Shown: positions 47,098 to 58,613, counted from the stretch's first letter. The stretch is 64,000 bases of DNA from Paraescarpia echinospica (GCA_020002185.1 CM034543.1:3371334-3435333); one strand, 5' to 3'. The notes: generated by a model from the sequence alone, not told the origin. Numbers and translations: made by a program.

Positions 47098-47287
47098 ATG
47101 GCCCAGAATGCACTGCCCCACAACATGTCCACCACAGCGGCTGTTGACGATGACTCAATGTTGGAGAGGGACCTTAAGGAGATGCTGAAGGACGGACCAA
47201 ACATGAACGACATCAGTGGACCCGTTCACGGGGACCGCGTACCCGGCACAGAGACCCACACTGTACCACACTCTAGTCTCTCTCAAG
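47098..47287 (+). CDS. ARFIP: Arfaptin first coding exon
   Basis: The ATG at 47098 follows an acceptor tttgcag at 47081-47087, so a non-coding 5' exon lies upstream. It encodes [20 protein letters not shown] and [19 protein letters not shown] and ends [10 protein letters not shown] plus one base before GTAAGA. The 40 exonic bases at the 3' end plus the donor form the unit of the array that follows. Confidence 0.9.
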
Positions 47288-50200
47288 GTAAGACAGACTC
47301 ACATTGTACTACACTCTAGTCTGTCTCCATGTAAGACAGAGACCCACACTGTACCACATCTAGCCTCTCTCAAGGTAAAACAGACCCACACTGTACCACA
47401 GTCTAGTCTCCCTCAAGATAAGACACAGACCCACACTGTACCACACTGTAGTCTCTCTCAAGGTAAGACAGACCCACACTGTACCACACTCTAGTCTCCC
47501 TCAAGATAAGACACAGACCCACACTGTACCACACTCTAGTCTCTCTCAAGATAAGACACAGACCCACACTGTACCACACTCTAGTCTCCCTCAAGATAAG
47601 ACACAGACCCACACTGTACCACACTCTAGTCTCCCTCAAGATAAGACACAGACCCACACTGTACCACACTCTAGTCTCCCTCAAGATAAGACCGACCCAC
47701 ACTGTACCACACTCTAGTCTCTCTCAAGACAAGACACAGACCCACACTGTACCACACTCTAGTCTCCCTCAAGATAAGACACAGACCCACACTCTACCAC
47801 ACTCTAGTCTCCCTCAAGATAAGACACAGACCCACACTCTACTACACTCTAGTCTCTCTCAAGATAAGACACATACCCACACTGTACCACACTCTAGTCT
47901 CCCTCAAGATAAGACACAGACCCACACTGTACCACACTCTAGTCTCCCTCAAGATAAGACAGACCCACACTGTACCACACTCTAGTCTCTCTCAAGACAA
48001 TACACAGACCCACACTGTACCACACTCTAGTCTCCCTCAAGATAAGACACAGACCCACACTCTACCACACTCTAGTCTCCCTCAAGATAAGACACAGACC
48101 CACACTCTACTACACTCTAGTCTCTCTCAAGATAAGACACAGACCCACACTGTACCACACTCTAGTCTCCCTCAAGATAAGACACAGACCCACACTCTAC
48201 CACACTCTAGTCTCTCTCAACATAAGACTCAGACCCACACTCTAGTCTCCCTCAAGATAAGACACACACCCACACTCTACCACACTCGTCTCTCTCAAGA
48301 TAAGACACAGACCCACACTCTAGTCTCTCTCAAGATAAGACACAGACCCACACTGTACCACACTCTAGTCTCTCTCAAGATAAGACATGGACCCACACTC
48401 TGCCACACTCTAGTCTCTCTCAAGATAAGACACAGACCCACACTGTACCACACTCTAGTCTCCCTCAAGATAAGACACAGACCCACACTGTACCACACTC
48501 TAGTCTCTCTCAAGATAAGACATGGACCCACACTCTGCCACACTCTAGTCTCCCTCAAGATAAGACACAGACCCACACTGTACCACACTCTAGTCTCCCT
48601 CAAGATAAGACACAGACCCACACTGTACCATACTCTAGTCTCCCTCAAGATAAGACACAGACCCACACTGTACCACACTCTAGTCTCCCTCAAGATAAGA
48701 CACAGACCCACACTGTACCACACTCTAGTCTCCCTCAAGATAAGACACAGACCCACACTGTACCACACTCTAATCTCCCTCAAGATAAGACACAGACCCA
48801 CACTGTACCACACTCTAGTCTCCCTCAAGATAAGACACAGACCCACACTCTACCACACTCTAGTCTCCCTCAAGATAAGACACAGACCCACACTGTACCA
48901 CACTCTAGTCTCCCTCAAGATAAGACACAGACCCACACTCTACCACACTCTAGTCTCCCTCAAGATAAGACACAGACCCACACTGTACCACACTCTAGTC
49001 TCCCTCAAGATAAGACACAGACCCACACTGTACCACACTCTAGTCTCCCTCAAGATAAGACACAGACCCACACTCACACTCTAGTCTCCCTCAAGATAAG
49101 ACACAGACCCACACTGTACCACACTCTAGTCTCCCTCAAGATAAGACACAGACCCACACTCTACCACACTCTAGTCTCCCTCAAGATAAGACACAGACCC
49201 ACACTGTACCACACTCTAGTCTCTCTCAAGATAAGACACAGACCCACACTGTACCACACTCTAGTCTCCCTCAAGATAAGACACAGACCCACACTGTACC
49301 ACACTCTAGTCTCCCTTAAGATAAGACACAGACCCACTCTGTACCATACTCTAGTCTCCCTCAAGATAAGACACAGACCCACACTCTACCACACTCTAAT
49401 CTCCCTCAAGATAAGACACAGACCCACACTGTACCACACTCTAGTCTCTCTCAAGATAAGACACAGACCCACACTGTACCACACTCTAGTCTCCCTCAAG
49501 ATAAGACACAGACCCACATTCTACCATACTCTAGTCTCTCTCAAGGTAAGACACAGAGAACCACACAGAGATGTCTCTATCAATCTGCTGTGTTTTTACC
49601 TGTAACATTCTGCCATGTTACACCCTCTAATATTTTGCCATGTTGCACCCCCTAACATTCTGCGATGTTGCACCCTGTAGCATTCCACCCTGTTGCATAC
49701 ATTCCGCCATGTTGCACCCTCTAATATTCTGCCCTGTTGCACCCTCTAACACTCCACCATGTTGCATACATTCCGCCATGTTGCACCCTCTAATATTCTG
49801 CCATGTTGCACCCTCTAACATTCCCTCACATTGCACCCTCTAACATTCCACCATGTTGCACCCTCTAACATTCCCCCATGTTGGGTCGTTTAACATTCCT
49901 CCACATTGCACCCTCTAACATTCCTCCACATTCCACTCTCTGGCATTCCCCAATGTTGCACCCTCTAACATCCCCCCACATTGCACCCTCTAACATTCCC
50001 CCATGTTGCACCCTCTAACATTCCCCCACATCGCACCCTCTAATAATAATAATTATAATAATAATTATTATTATTGATACATAATGTTAAGTATAGCACA
50101 GATGTAGCAGTGATATGAAACATGTAAATACATCACGTAACAATTGGAACAAAGCAACACATTGCTTGTGTTCCTTATTCATGTCATATTTGAAATGAAA

Positions 50201-53200
50201 ACTATAATTTGTGTCAAAAAACAACATAATACATAAACATAAGGGATTTACGAACATATAAGGATACACTACCTCCCTTCTTGGAAGGCCTAGTCAAATG
50301 TATACTTTTGTACTCTGGCAATTCATACAGATCAAGATTGTCATTATGTAACCAAGCTTAGACCGATGACCGAGAACCTGTTATCGATCAGTGACAAGAA
50401 ATCACCCAATTTGCTAATGTTCTTTGGCAAGCTTCGGATATTCAAATGCATAAGTGAAAACGTCACCTAAGGTAGTATTACGTAATTGGCTCATAGGATT
50501 GAAATGCAGTATATACATACACATTCACATGGTACACAATAATGCTTCTATAGTTGCATGTAACATTTACAGACCGTTTTATAAAAAAAACAACGTTGTG
50601 TGACATCTGTTAAGTTGCAGTAGGTTAGTTAGAATACATGATATATATCGATAAAATATAGCAATAAAGTATATATGAGTAATTAAATAAGACACGACCC
50701 ATACGTAGCATGCGAAGGTGTACATGAATGAGTCCATGAATAATATTCCACCATATCGCACCCTCTAACATTCCCCCATGTTGCATCCTCTAATATTCCC
50801 CCTCATTGCACCCTCTAACATCCTTTCATGTTGCACCCTCTAACATTCCCGAATATTGCACCCTCTAACATTCCCCCATGTTGCACCCTCTAACATTCCC
50901 CACATTGTACCCTCTAACATTCCACTATGTTGCACCCTCTAACAATCCACCATGTTGCACCCTCTAACATTCCCCCACATTGCACCCTCTAACATTCCAC
51001 CATGTTGCACCCTCTAACATTCCTCCACATTCCACTCCCTAACATTCCTCCATGTTGGATCGTCTAACATTCCCCCACATTGCACCCTCTAATATTCCTC
51101 CACGTTCCACTCTCTAACATTCCCCCATGTTGCACCCTCTAACATTCCCCCACATTTCACCCTCTAACATTCCTCCACATTCCACTCCCTAACATTCCTC
51201 CATGTTGGATCGTCTAACATTCCCCCACATTGCACCCTCTAACATTCCTCCACGTTCCATTCTCTAACATTCCCCCATGTTGCATCCTCTAATATTCCCC
51301 CACATTGCACCCTCTAACATCCTTTCATGTTGCACCCTCTAACATTCCTGAATATTGCACCCTCTAACATTCCCCCATGTTGCACCCTCTAACATTCCAC
51401 TATGTTGCACCCTCTAACAATCCACCATGTTGCACCCTCTAACATTCCACTATGTTGCACCCTCTGTCATTCCCTATATTTCACCCTCTAACAATCCACC
51501 ATGTTGCACCCTCTAACATTCCCCCACATTGCACCCTCTAACATTCCTCCACATTCCACTCTCTAACATTCCCCCATGTTGCACCCTCTGACATTCCCCC
51601 ATGTTGCACCCTCTAACATTCCACTATGTTGCACCCTCTATCATTCCCTATATTTCACCCTCTAACAATCCACCATGTTGCACCCTCTAACATTCCCCCA
51701 TATTGCACCCTCTAACATTCTCTCATGTTGCACCCTCTAATATTCCCCCACATTGCACCCTCTAACATTCCCCCATGTTGGATCGTCTAACATTCCCCCA
51801 CATTGCACCCTCTAACATTCCTCCACATTCCACTCTCTAACATTCCCCCATGTTGCACCCTCTAACATTCCCCGACATTTCACCCTCTAACATTCCTCCA
51901 CATTCCCCCATGTTGCACCCTCTAACAATCCACTATGTTGCACCCTCTAACATTCCCCCATATTGCACCCTCTAACATTCTCCCATGTTGCACCCTCTAA
52001 CATTCCCCCACATTGCACCCTCTAACATTCCCCCATGTTGCAGCTGTGCCGCCGTCCAGTATTGCGTTTTCGAGCCCTGAGCAGAACGGGGCAACCAGCA
52101 CTAGCAGCGTGTCTCTGGGCAGTCCGGGGGCGTCGCAGCGAGTCACCCCCACCACTCCGACCGGGGGCGCGGCATCTAAGCTCGACTCTCTTAAGGCGTG
52201 GTCCATCAACACGTACAAGTGCACGCGGCAGCTGATCTCAGAGAAACTTGGTCGTAGCACGCGCACCTTTGACGCGGAGCTCGAGTCGCAGATAGAGCTG
52301 CTCCGGGACACGCAGAAGCGATACGTGAACATACTGCGCCTCGCACGCGCCCTTACAAGCCAGTTCCAACAGGTGAGTGACCTAACACCCCCACAAGTCA
52401 CTTCCAACATGTGGGTGATTTAACACACCCCACAAGTCACTTCCAACTGGTGAGTGATCTAACACATCCCACAAGTTACTTCCGACAGGTGGGTGATCTA
52501 ACACACCCCACAAGTAACTTCCAACAGGTGGTAATCTAACACACCCCACAAGTCACATCCAACAGGTGGGTGATCTACCACACCCCAGAAGTCACATCCA
52601 AAAGGTGAGTGATCTAACTCACCCCACAAGTCACTTCCAACAGGTGGTAATCTAACACACCCCACAAGTCACATCCAACAGCTGTGTGTTCTAACACCCC
52701 CCACAAGTCACTTCCAGCAGGTAGGTGGGCGATCTTTTACTTTCTGACCTAACAATGAAAACGACCTCCTACAGCCACCAGACGTCTCCTCACATATCTT
52801 ACATACATAGACACACACTACGTTACAAAAACAATTCCTATAACGATCAAAATTCACAAAACAAACTCGACTAAAACTCAACATCACCGGCAACGACTCT
52901 GCGGTTACTGTAAACGTGATATTGTGTGGAGGCGTCGCAAACACGCGCACATATGTAAAGTTTTATCTTGATACAGAATTTTGATCATTATAGGAATGTA
53001 AGAGAATTGTTTTTGTAACGTAGAGCCTGTGTGTGTATGTATGTAAGATATGTGATGAGAAATTTGGCAGCTGTAGGTGGTCGTTTACATGGTTAGGTCA
53101 GAAAGTAAAAGATCGCTGGTAGGTGTTCTAGCACACCCTCACAAGTCACTTCCAACAGGTAGATGTCCTAACACCCCCCACAAGTCACTTCCAACAGGTA

Positions 53201-56200
53201 GGTGTCCTAACATGCCCCCACAAGTCACTTCCAACAGGTAGGTGTCCTAACACCCCACAAGTCACTTCCAACAGGTAGGTGTCCTAACACACCCCCACAA
53301 GTCACTTCCAACAGGTAGGTGTCCTAACACACTCCAACAAGTCACGTCCAACAGGTAGGTGTTCTAACACACCCCACAAGTCACTTCCAACAGGTGGTAA
53401 TCTAACACACCCCACAAGTCACATCCAACAGGTGGGTGATCTACCACACCCCACAAGTCACATCCAAAAGGTGAGTGATCTAACTCACCCCACAAGTCAC
53501 TACCAACAGGTGGTAATCTAACACACCCCACAAGTCACATCCAACAGCTGTGTGTTCTAACACCCCCCACAAGTCACTTCCAGCAGGTAGGTGTCCTAAC
53601 ACCCCACAAGTCACTTCCAACAGGTAGGTGTCCTAACACACCCCCACAAGTCACTTCCAACAGGTAGGTGTCCTAACACACTCCCACAAGTCACGTCCAA
53701 CAGGTAGGTGTTCTAACACCCCCCCACAAGTCACTTCCAACAGTTAGGTGTCCTAACACACTCCCACAAGTCACTTCCAACAGGTAGGTGTCCTAACGTC
53801 TCACATGAGATGTGACAGTGTACAGGTGATGTGTGTGTTACAGGTGATGTGTGTGTTACAGGTGACGCGTGTGTTACAAGGGCTGCGTGTGTTACAGTTG
53901 CTGTGTGTGTTACATGTGATGCGTGTGTTACAGGTGCTGCATGTGTTACAGGTGCTGCGCATGTTACAGGGGATGTGTGTGTTACAGGTGCTGCATGTGT
54001 TACATGTGGTGTGTGTGTTACAAGTGATGTGTGTGTTACAGGTGATGTGTGTGTTACAGGTGATATGTGTGTTACAGGTGGTGTGTGTGTTACAAGTGAT
54101 GTGTGTGTTACATATGATGTGTGTGTTACAGGTGGTGTGTGTGTTACAGGTGATGTGTGTGTTACAGGTGGTGTGTGTGTTACAGGTGGTGTGTGTGTTA
54201 CATATGATGTGTGTGTTACAGGTGGTGTATGTGTTACAGATGCTGCGTGTGTTACAGGTGATGTGTGTGTTACAGGTGCTGCGTGCATTACAGGTGGTGT
54301 GTGTGTTACAGGGGATGTGTGTGTTACAGGTGGTGTGTGTGTTACAAGTGATGTGTGTGTTACAGGTGCTGCGTGTGTTACAGGTGGTGTGTGTGTTACA
54401 TATGATGTGTGTGTTACAGGTGGTGTGTGTGTGTTACAGGTGATATGTGTGTTACAGGTGGTGTGTATGTTACATATGATGTGTGTGTTACAGGTGATGT
54501 GTGTGTTACAAGTGATGTGTGTGTTACATATGATGTGTGTGTTACAGGTGGTGTGTGTGTTACAAGTGATGTGTGTGTTACATATGATGTGTGTGTTACA
54601 GGTGCTGTGTGTGTTACAGATGGTGTGTGTTACAGGTGATGTGTGTGTTACACGTGCTGCATGTGTTACAAGGGCTGCATGTGTTACAGGTGATGTGTGT
54701 GTTACAGGTTATGCGTGTGTTACAGGTGTTACAGGTGATGTGTGTGTTACAGGTGATGTGTGTGTGTGTTACATGTGATGTGTGTGTTACATGTGATGTG
54801 TATGTAACAGGTGTTGCATGTGTTACAGGTGGTGTGTGTTACAGGTGATGTGTGTTGCAGATGCTGTGTGTGTTACAGGTGATGTGTGTGTTACAGGTGG
54901 TGCAGACACAGAAGGCACTGGGTGATGCGTTCGCTGAGATGTCTCAGAAGTCGCCTGAGCTTCAGGAAGAGTTCGCCTACAACTGCGAGACTCAGAGAGT
55001 GATCTCTAAGAACGGAGAGACTCTCATTGGTGAGTTGATGTGTTCACTTGAGAGACTCAGAAAGTGATCTCTAAGAACGGAGAGACTCTCATTGGTGAGT
55101 TGATGTGTTCACTTGAGAGACTCAGAAAGTGATCTCTAAGAATGGAGAAACTCTCATTGGTGAGTTGATGAGTTCACTTGAGAGACTCAGAAAATATATG
55201 TTATCAAATAATACTCAAATCCTGGTGTGCCGTGTCTGAACAGAAATTTGTGTCCAGCAGTCGAAACACACATGTTGCATTATTTTACAATTACTAAACT
55301 ATGTTGTCTTGCCGTCTAACAGTGTGTACTCTTTTAAGAGCTTTGAACTGTGTCCTGCGATCTACCACTAGTGCACACTGTTTCTTGTGTGGAGCACAAT
55401 GGCACAGTGGCTAGAGTTTCGGACTCTCGACCGAGAGAACCCGGGTTCGAATTCTGTGCTGCGAGTCACCCCCACCAGTTTACTCTACTTTGCTCCAGTT
55501 CACTCAGCTGTATGAATGAGTGCCTGGCTATAGACAGTGGTGGATATTTATGTAAGAATAGTCTTCATGCATTAATTGCAGCTGGGCTGACTGCTTCACA
55601 GAGAAGTCGAGATGGTGTTCAATTGAACTGCTCTGCCAGGGAGTAAAGTGTAAAGCGCTTTGAGCAGTCCTGAGGACTGGATACTGTGCTATATAAGAAC
55701 TTATATTGACTGTTTCAGGGGCACTGAACTTCTTCACGTCGAGTGTTAACACTCTGTGCAACAAGACCATGGACGACACACTTCAGACGATCAAACTGTA
55801 CGAGGCAACCAGGTATGTTGTGTTACCACACACAGGTATACAGGTGCGCATGACACTCTGATGCTCAAATCAAGGTGTCACATCAGCAAACTAAGCTATT
55901 TTGTGAAGAGACGGTTTCACACTGACAAAGCATCTGTGGCAGTGCTGTTTATGTTTATCTCTTTCTATGCCAGATTTCAGTAAAATCAAATTTTGATTTA
56001 TGTATTTTGGTTATTGGACTGTGCATGTTAAACAGATCATCATTTGGTATCTTTATGGATGTCACAAAAGAGAAGTATGACGTGTGTTTGTCACCAAGGT
56101 GGAGTATGACGTGTGTTTGTCACCAAGGCGGAGTATGACGTGTGTGTTTGTCACCAAGGTGGAATATGATGTGTGTGTTTGTTACCAAGGTGGAGCATGA

Positions 56201-58613
56201 TTTGTGTGCTTGTCATCAGGGTGGAGTATGACGTGTGTGTTTGTAACAAGGGTGGAGTATGATGTGTGTGTTTGTCACCAGGGTGAAGTATGACATGTGT
56301 TTGTCACCAGGGTGGAGTACGACGTGTGTGTTTGTCACCAGGGTGGAGTATGACACATGTTTATCACCAGGCTGGAGTATGACGTGTGCATTTGTCACCA
56401 GGATGGAGTATGACATGTGTTTGTTACCAGGCTGGAGTATGACATGTGTGTTTGTCACCACGGTGGAGTATGACGTGTGTTTGTCGCCAAGGTAGAGTAA
56501 GAAGACGAATACATCCATCTTGGTGCCGATTCTCGTGAAATTGATCAACCTGTCCTACGAGTCTTCCACTGTTCCCGCCCGGCTGAAGCACGCAGTCATC
56601 ATGCCTCTTCTTAAACGTTCCGGTCTTCCTGCCGACGACTACGTCAGCTACCGACCTATCTCGAACCTTGCGTACACATCCCAGTTACTTGAACGCCACG
56701 TCTCTGCCCAACTGCGTTTGCATATTCAACACAACGGCATCGGAGATCCTTTTCAGAGCGCCTACCACCCATCACACAGCATTGAGACAGCGATTTTGTG
56801 TATCCAAGACGACGTGTTAAGATCACTGGATGCTCGTAAGCATGTAGTACTTGTTCTACTTAACCTCAGCGCTGCGTTCGACACGATCGACCATGACATT
56901 CTTGTCGCTGAACTAGACCGAATCAAGGTGCGAGGCAACGCACTTTGCTGGCTCGCCTCTTACCTAGCTGACTGAACACAGTGCATCAGCGTTGACGGTC
57001 ATCTTTCTTAGGACACCCGACTACGACATGGAGTTCCACAGGGCAGTGTTTTGGGCCCTCTGTTATTTTCTGTATACTGTGCTGGTCTTTCCTACGTATT
57101 CGAGAAGCATGGTGTTCGCTACCATGTCTATGCTGATGACACCGAACTCTATGTCGATTTTACGTGAAACGATTCTGCGTCTGCTGCCAACGGGATATCC
57201 CATTGTGTGACTGCTGTGAATGTAAGGCTAGCGTCATGCTACCTGCTTTTGAACGAGGCGAAGACAGAGACGATACTGTTTGCAGCACGAAACAACCATT
57301 TTCCACAGCCACCGCCTCTTCCCAACGACATACGTGACCTTGGAGTACAGCTCGACTCCACGATGTCAATGGCCGAACACATTAGCCATATCTACGTGGC
57401 ATAGCGCGAATATGATCATCTCTCCCGCTTTCAGCGTGCAAGTCGCTTGTACACGCGCTAGTCACGTCGTGACTTGACTTCGGAAACGCGGCCCTGTACG
57501 GCATTACTGGAACCTTCTTGCACCGAATAGAGATGGTCCAGCGATCAGCTGCGCATGTCATCTTCTGCTTACGTCGGCGTGACCAACACAGCATGACGGC
57601 GGCATTACGAAAGCTGTATTGGCTACCTGTGGCGCAGCGAATTCAATTTAAACAGTTGACCTTGATGCATGACGCTGTGTATGAAAACACTCCACAGTAC
57701 CTTGCCGACCGTATATGTGCATATGTTCCCTGTCGTACTCTTCGCTCGGCCGACCAGTTTCTCATGGTTGTTCCTAGAGCTAACCTGGAATGGTACGGCC
57801 GGCGCGCATTTTCATGTGCAGGTCCCATTCTCTGGAACTCTCTTCCACTAGAGCTAAGAAGCCAACGTGACTCTGGACATTTTAGGAGAGACCTGAAAAC
57901 ATTAATTAATCAGGCTTTTTCGTAATTTATTGTATTTTTAAATACATACATGTACATCTTAATGTTATATATGGTCCACATAATAATCAAAATGTGTTAG
58001 CCTATGTAACCCATGTATTGTAATATTATATCTTACATGATGTTTTAGTTTGTAAACACCACTGAATCTGCTTTGTAGAGATATGTGGTGTATAACTAAA
58101 TTTGATTTGATTTGAGTATGACATGTGTGTTTGTAACAAGGGTGGAATATGACGTGTGTTTGTAACAAGGGTGGAGTATGACATGTGTGTTTGTAACAAG
58201 GGTGGAGTATGACATGTGTGTTTGTAACAAGGGCAGAGTATGACGTGTGTGTTTGTCACCAGGGTGGAGTATGACATGTGTGTTTGTAACAAGGGCAGAG
58301 TATGACGTGTGTGTTTGTCACCAGGATGGAGGATGATGTGTTTTTGTCACCAGGATGGAGCACGACGTATGTTTGTCACCAAGGTGGAGTATGATGTGTG
58401 TTTGTCACCAGGGTGGAGTACAACATGTTTGTCACTAGGGTGGAGTATGACGCCTACCGCACAGACCTGGAGTTGCTCCAGACAGGGCCGCGTGACTTGT
58501 CATCTGCCAACAAGATTGAAGAGTCGAAGAGGAAGTTCAGCACACACAAGGAGAAGTTTGAGAAGCTGAGGTCAGACGTCAGCATCAAACTGAGGTTCCT
58601 GGATGAGAATAAG
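47098..58613 (+). CDS. ARFIP: Arfaptin (ARFIP1/2 family), five 5' coding exons
   Basis: Arfaptins are BAR/AH-domain proteins that bind Arl1, Arf and Rac GTPases and curved trans-Golgi membranes. Joined exons are 47098-47287, 52044-52372, 54897-55029, 55719-55812 and 58439-58613, with all phases agreeing. The product has an acidic N-terminus ([17 protein letters not shown]), a Ser/Thr/Pro-rich linker and the BAR domain. BAR signatures are [91 protein letters not shown] and [17 protein letters not shown]. The conserved final exon (helix after KFLEENK and the C-terminus) is not found before the window end. About 330 residues are present. Every intron contains a minisatellite seeded at a splice junction. 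Confidence 0.95.
47248..49555 (+). repeat. About 46-bp minisatellite seeded at the arfaptin exon-1 donor
   Basis: Unit cacagacccacactgtacca, cactctagtctccctcaag, ataaga; about 48 copies. The genuine exon end is cacagagacccacactgtac...ctcaag|gtaaga, so 40 exonic bases and the donor are reiterated. The first few and the last unit keep caag|gtaag; most internal units have caagataag. Confidence 0.95.
49600..52043 (+). repeat. 25-bp minisatellite seeded at the arfaptin exon-2 acceptor
   Basis: Unit ctctaacattcccccatgtt then gcacc. The last unit runs into the genuine acceptor catgttgcag|ctgtgcc. The copies read gcac instead of gcag. About 70 units; broken at 50,041-50,745 by an AT-rich insertion. 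Confidence 0.95.
50041..50745. mobile_element. Probable insertion of about 700 bp in the 25-bp array
   Basis: The array stops in a taataataata/attattatt stretch and resumes at about 50,746 with ttccaccatatcgcaccctc. The intervening AT-rich sequence shows no array, coding capacity or convincing terminal repeats, so it is likely a foreign insertion of unknown type. Confidence 0.6.
52044..52372 (+). CDS. ARFIP: Arfaptin exon 2: linker and first BAR helix
   Basis: Phase 1 entry after catgttgcag. It encodes a Ser/Thr/Gly-rich linker, then [20 protein letters not shown], then [20 protein letters not shown] and ALTSQFQQ, with donor AACAG|GTGAGT in phase 0. It is markedly more GC-rich than the surrounding arrays, as expected for conserved coding sequence. 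Confidence 0.95.
52356..53795 (+). repeat. About 41-bp minisatellite seeded at the arfaptin exon-2 donor
   Basis: Unit gtaggtgtcctaacacaccc, ccacaagtcacttccaacag. The first is the exon end and donor acaagccagttccaacag|gtgagtgacctaac. About 25 units excluding the MITE insertion. Donor-like CAG|GTAGGT or CAG|GTGGGT is retained in most units. Confidence 0.95.
52729..53116. mobile_element. 388-bp MITE with about 130-bp inverted repeats
   Basis: Left end gcgatcttttactttctgac; right end is its reverse complement (gtcagaaagtaaaagatcgc). Complementarity continues through ctacgttacaaaaacaatt and ataacgatcaaaattc. It is inserted in the donor array; a short tgg flank on both sides may be a target duplication. 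No transposase. Confidence 0.92.
53815..54896 (+). repeat. 18-bp minisatellite seeded at the arfaptin exon-3 acceptor
   Basis: About 60 units of gtgatgtgtgtgttacag with single-base variants. The last one is the actual 3' splice site ttacag|gtggtgcag. Multiples of 3 keep Val-Cys-Val-Thr frames open; these are not genes. Confidence 0.95.
54897..55029 (+). CDS. ARFIP: Arfaptin exon 3: [20 protein letters not shown]
   Basis: Phase 0 entry after a ttacag that is the last of about 60 tandem copies. It encodes [20 protein letters not shown], then [20 protein letters not shown] and ETLIG. The donor ATTG|GTGAGT at 55030 is repeated at 55095 and 55160 in 65-bp duplications that carry 40-odd exon bases. 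Confidence 0.95.
54984..55190 (+). repeat. 65-bp triplication of exon-3 end plus donor
   Basis: gagactcagagagtgatctc through gagactctcattg|gtgagt and the following intron bases gatgtgttcacttga occur three times, with donors at 55030, 55095 and 55160. Copies are nearly identical, so the duplication is recent. Confidence 0.95.
55392..55705 (+). mobile_element. Full-length tRNA-derived SINE
   Basis: The tRNA-like head has an A box (tggcacagtgg) and a B box (gggttcgaattc), separated by ctagagtttcggactctcga. The conserved body has cactcagctgtatgaatgag and gcctggctatagacagtgg, and the tail gtaaagcgctttgagcagtc...gtgctatataagaactt. About 310 bp. It ends directly before arfaptin exon 4. Confidence 0.92.
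55719..55812 (+). CDS. ARFIP: Arfaptin exon 4: [20 protein letters not shown]
   Basis: Phase 1 entry after tgtttcag. It encodes [21 protein letters not shown] then [10 protein letters not shown] plus two bases, with donor AG|GTATGT. A full-length SINE ends about 10-15 bp before the exon, so the intron end, including any branch point, is SINE-derived. Confidence 0.95.
56075..56505 (+). repeat. 29-bp minisatellite seeded at the arfaptin exon-5 acceptor, left part
   Basis: Unit gtgtgtttgtcaccagggtg followed by gagtatgac. The real acceptor and exon start at 58,439 is gtttgtcactag|ggtggagtatgac (R-V-E-Y-D). Interrupted by an L2-like LINE and resumed at 58,115. Confidence 0.93.
56506..58113 (+). 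mobile_element. L2-clade-like LINE, 5'-truncated, inside the 29-bp array
   Basis: RT fragments: [67 protein letters not shown], then in another frame [17 protein letters not shown] and [14 protein letters not shown]. The C-terminal part is [40 protein letters not shown] and [20 protein letters not shown]. It ends in tttgatttgatttgag at about 58,098-58,113. gagta at both borders may be the target duplication. Several stops make it inactive. Confidence 0.9.
58114..58438 (+). repeat. 29-bp acceptor-seeded minisatellite, right part
   Basis: Continues the array at 56,075-56,505 up to the genuine 3' splice site; about 11 units. Confidence 0.93.
58439..58613 (+). CDS. ARFIP: Arfaptin exon 5: [13 protein letters not shown] to [10 protein letters not shown]
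   Basis: Phase 2 entry after cactag. It encodes [20 protein letters not shown], then the coiled coil [20 protein letters not shown], then [15 protein letters not shown], with donor AAG|GTGAGA. The acceptor and first codons are repeated in the 29-bp array upstream. Confidence 0.95.

Noticed and set aside
53731..54778. [10 protein letters not shown] and [10 protein letters not shown] repeat proteins
   Set aside because: Both strands of the 18-bp array are open because 18 is divisible by three; not coding.
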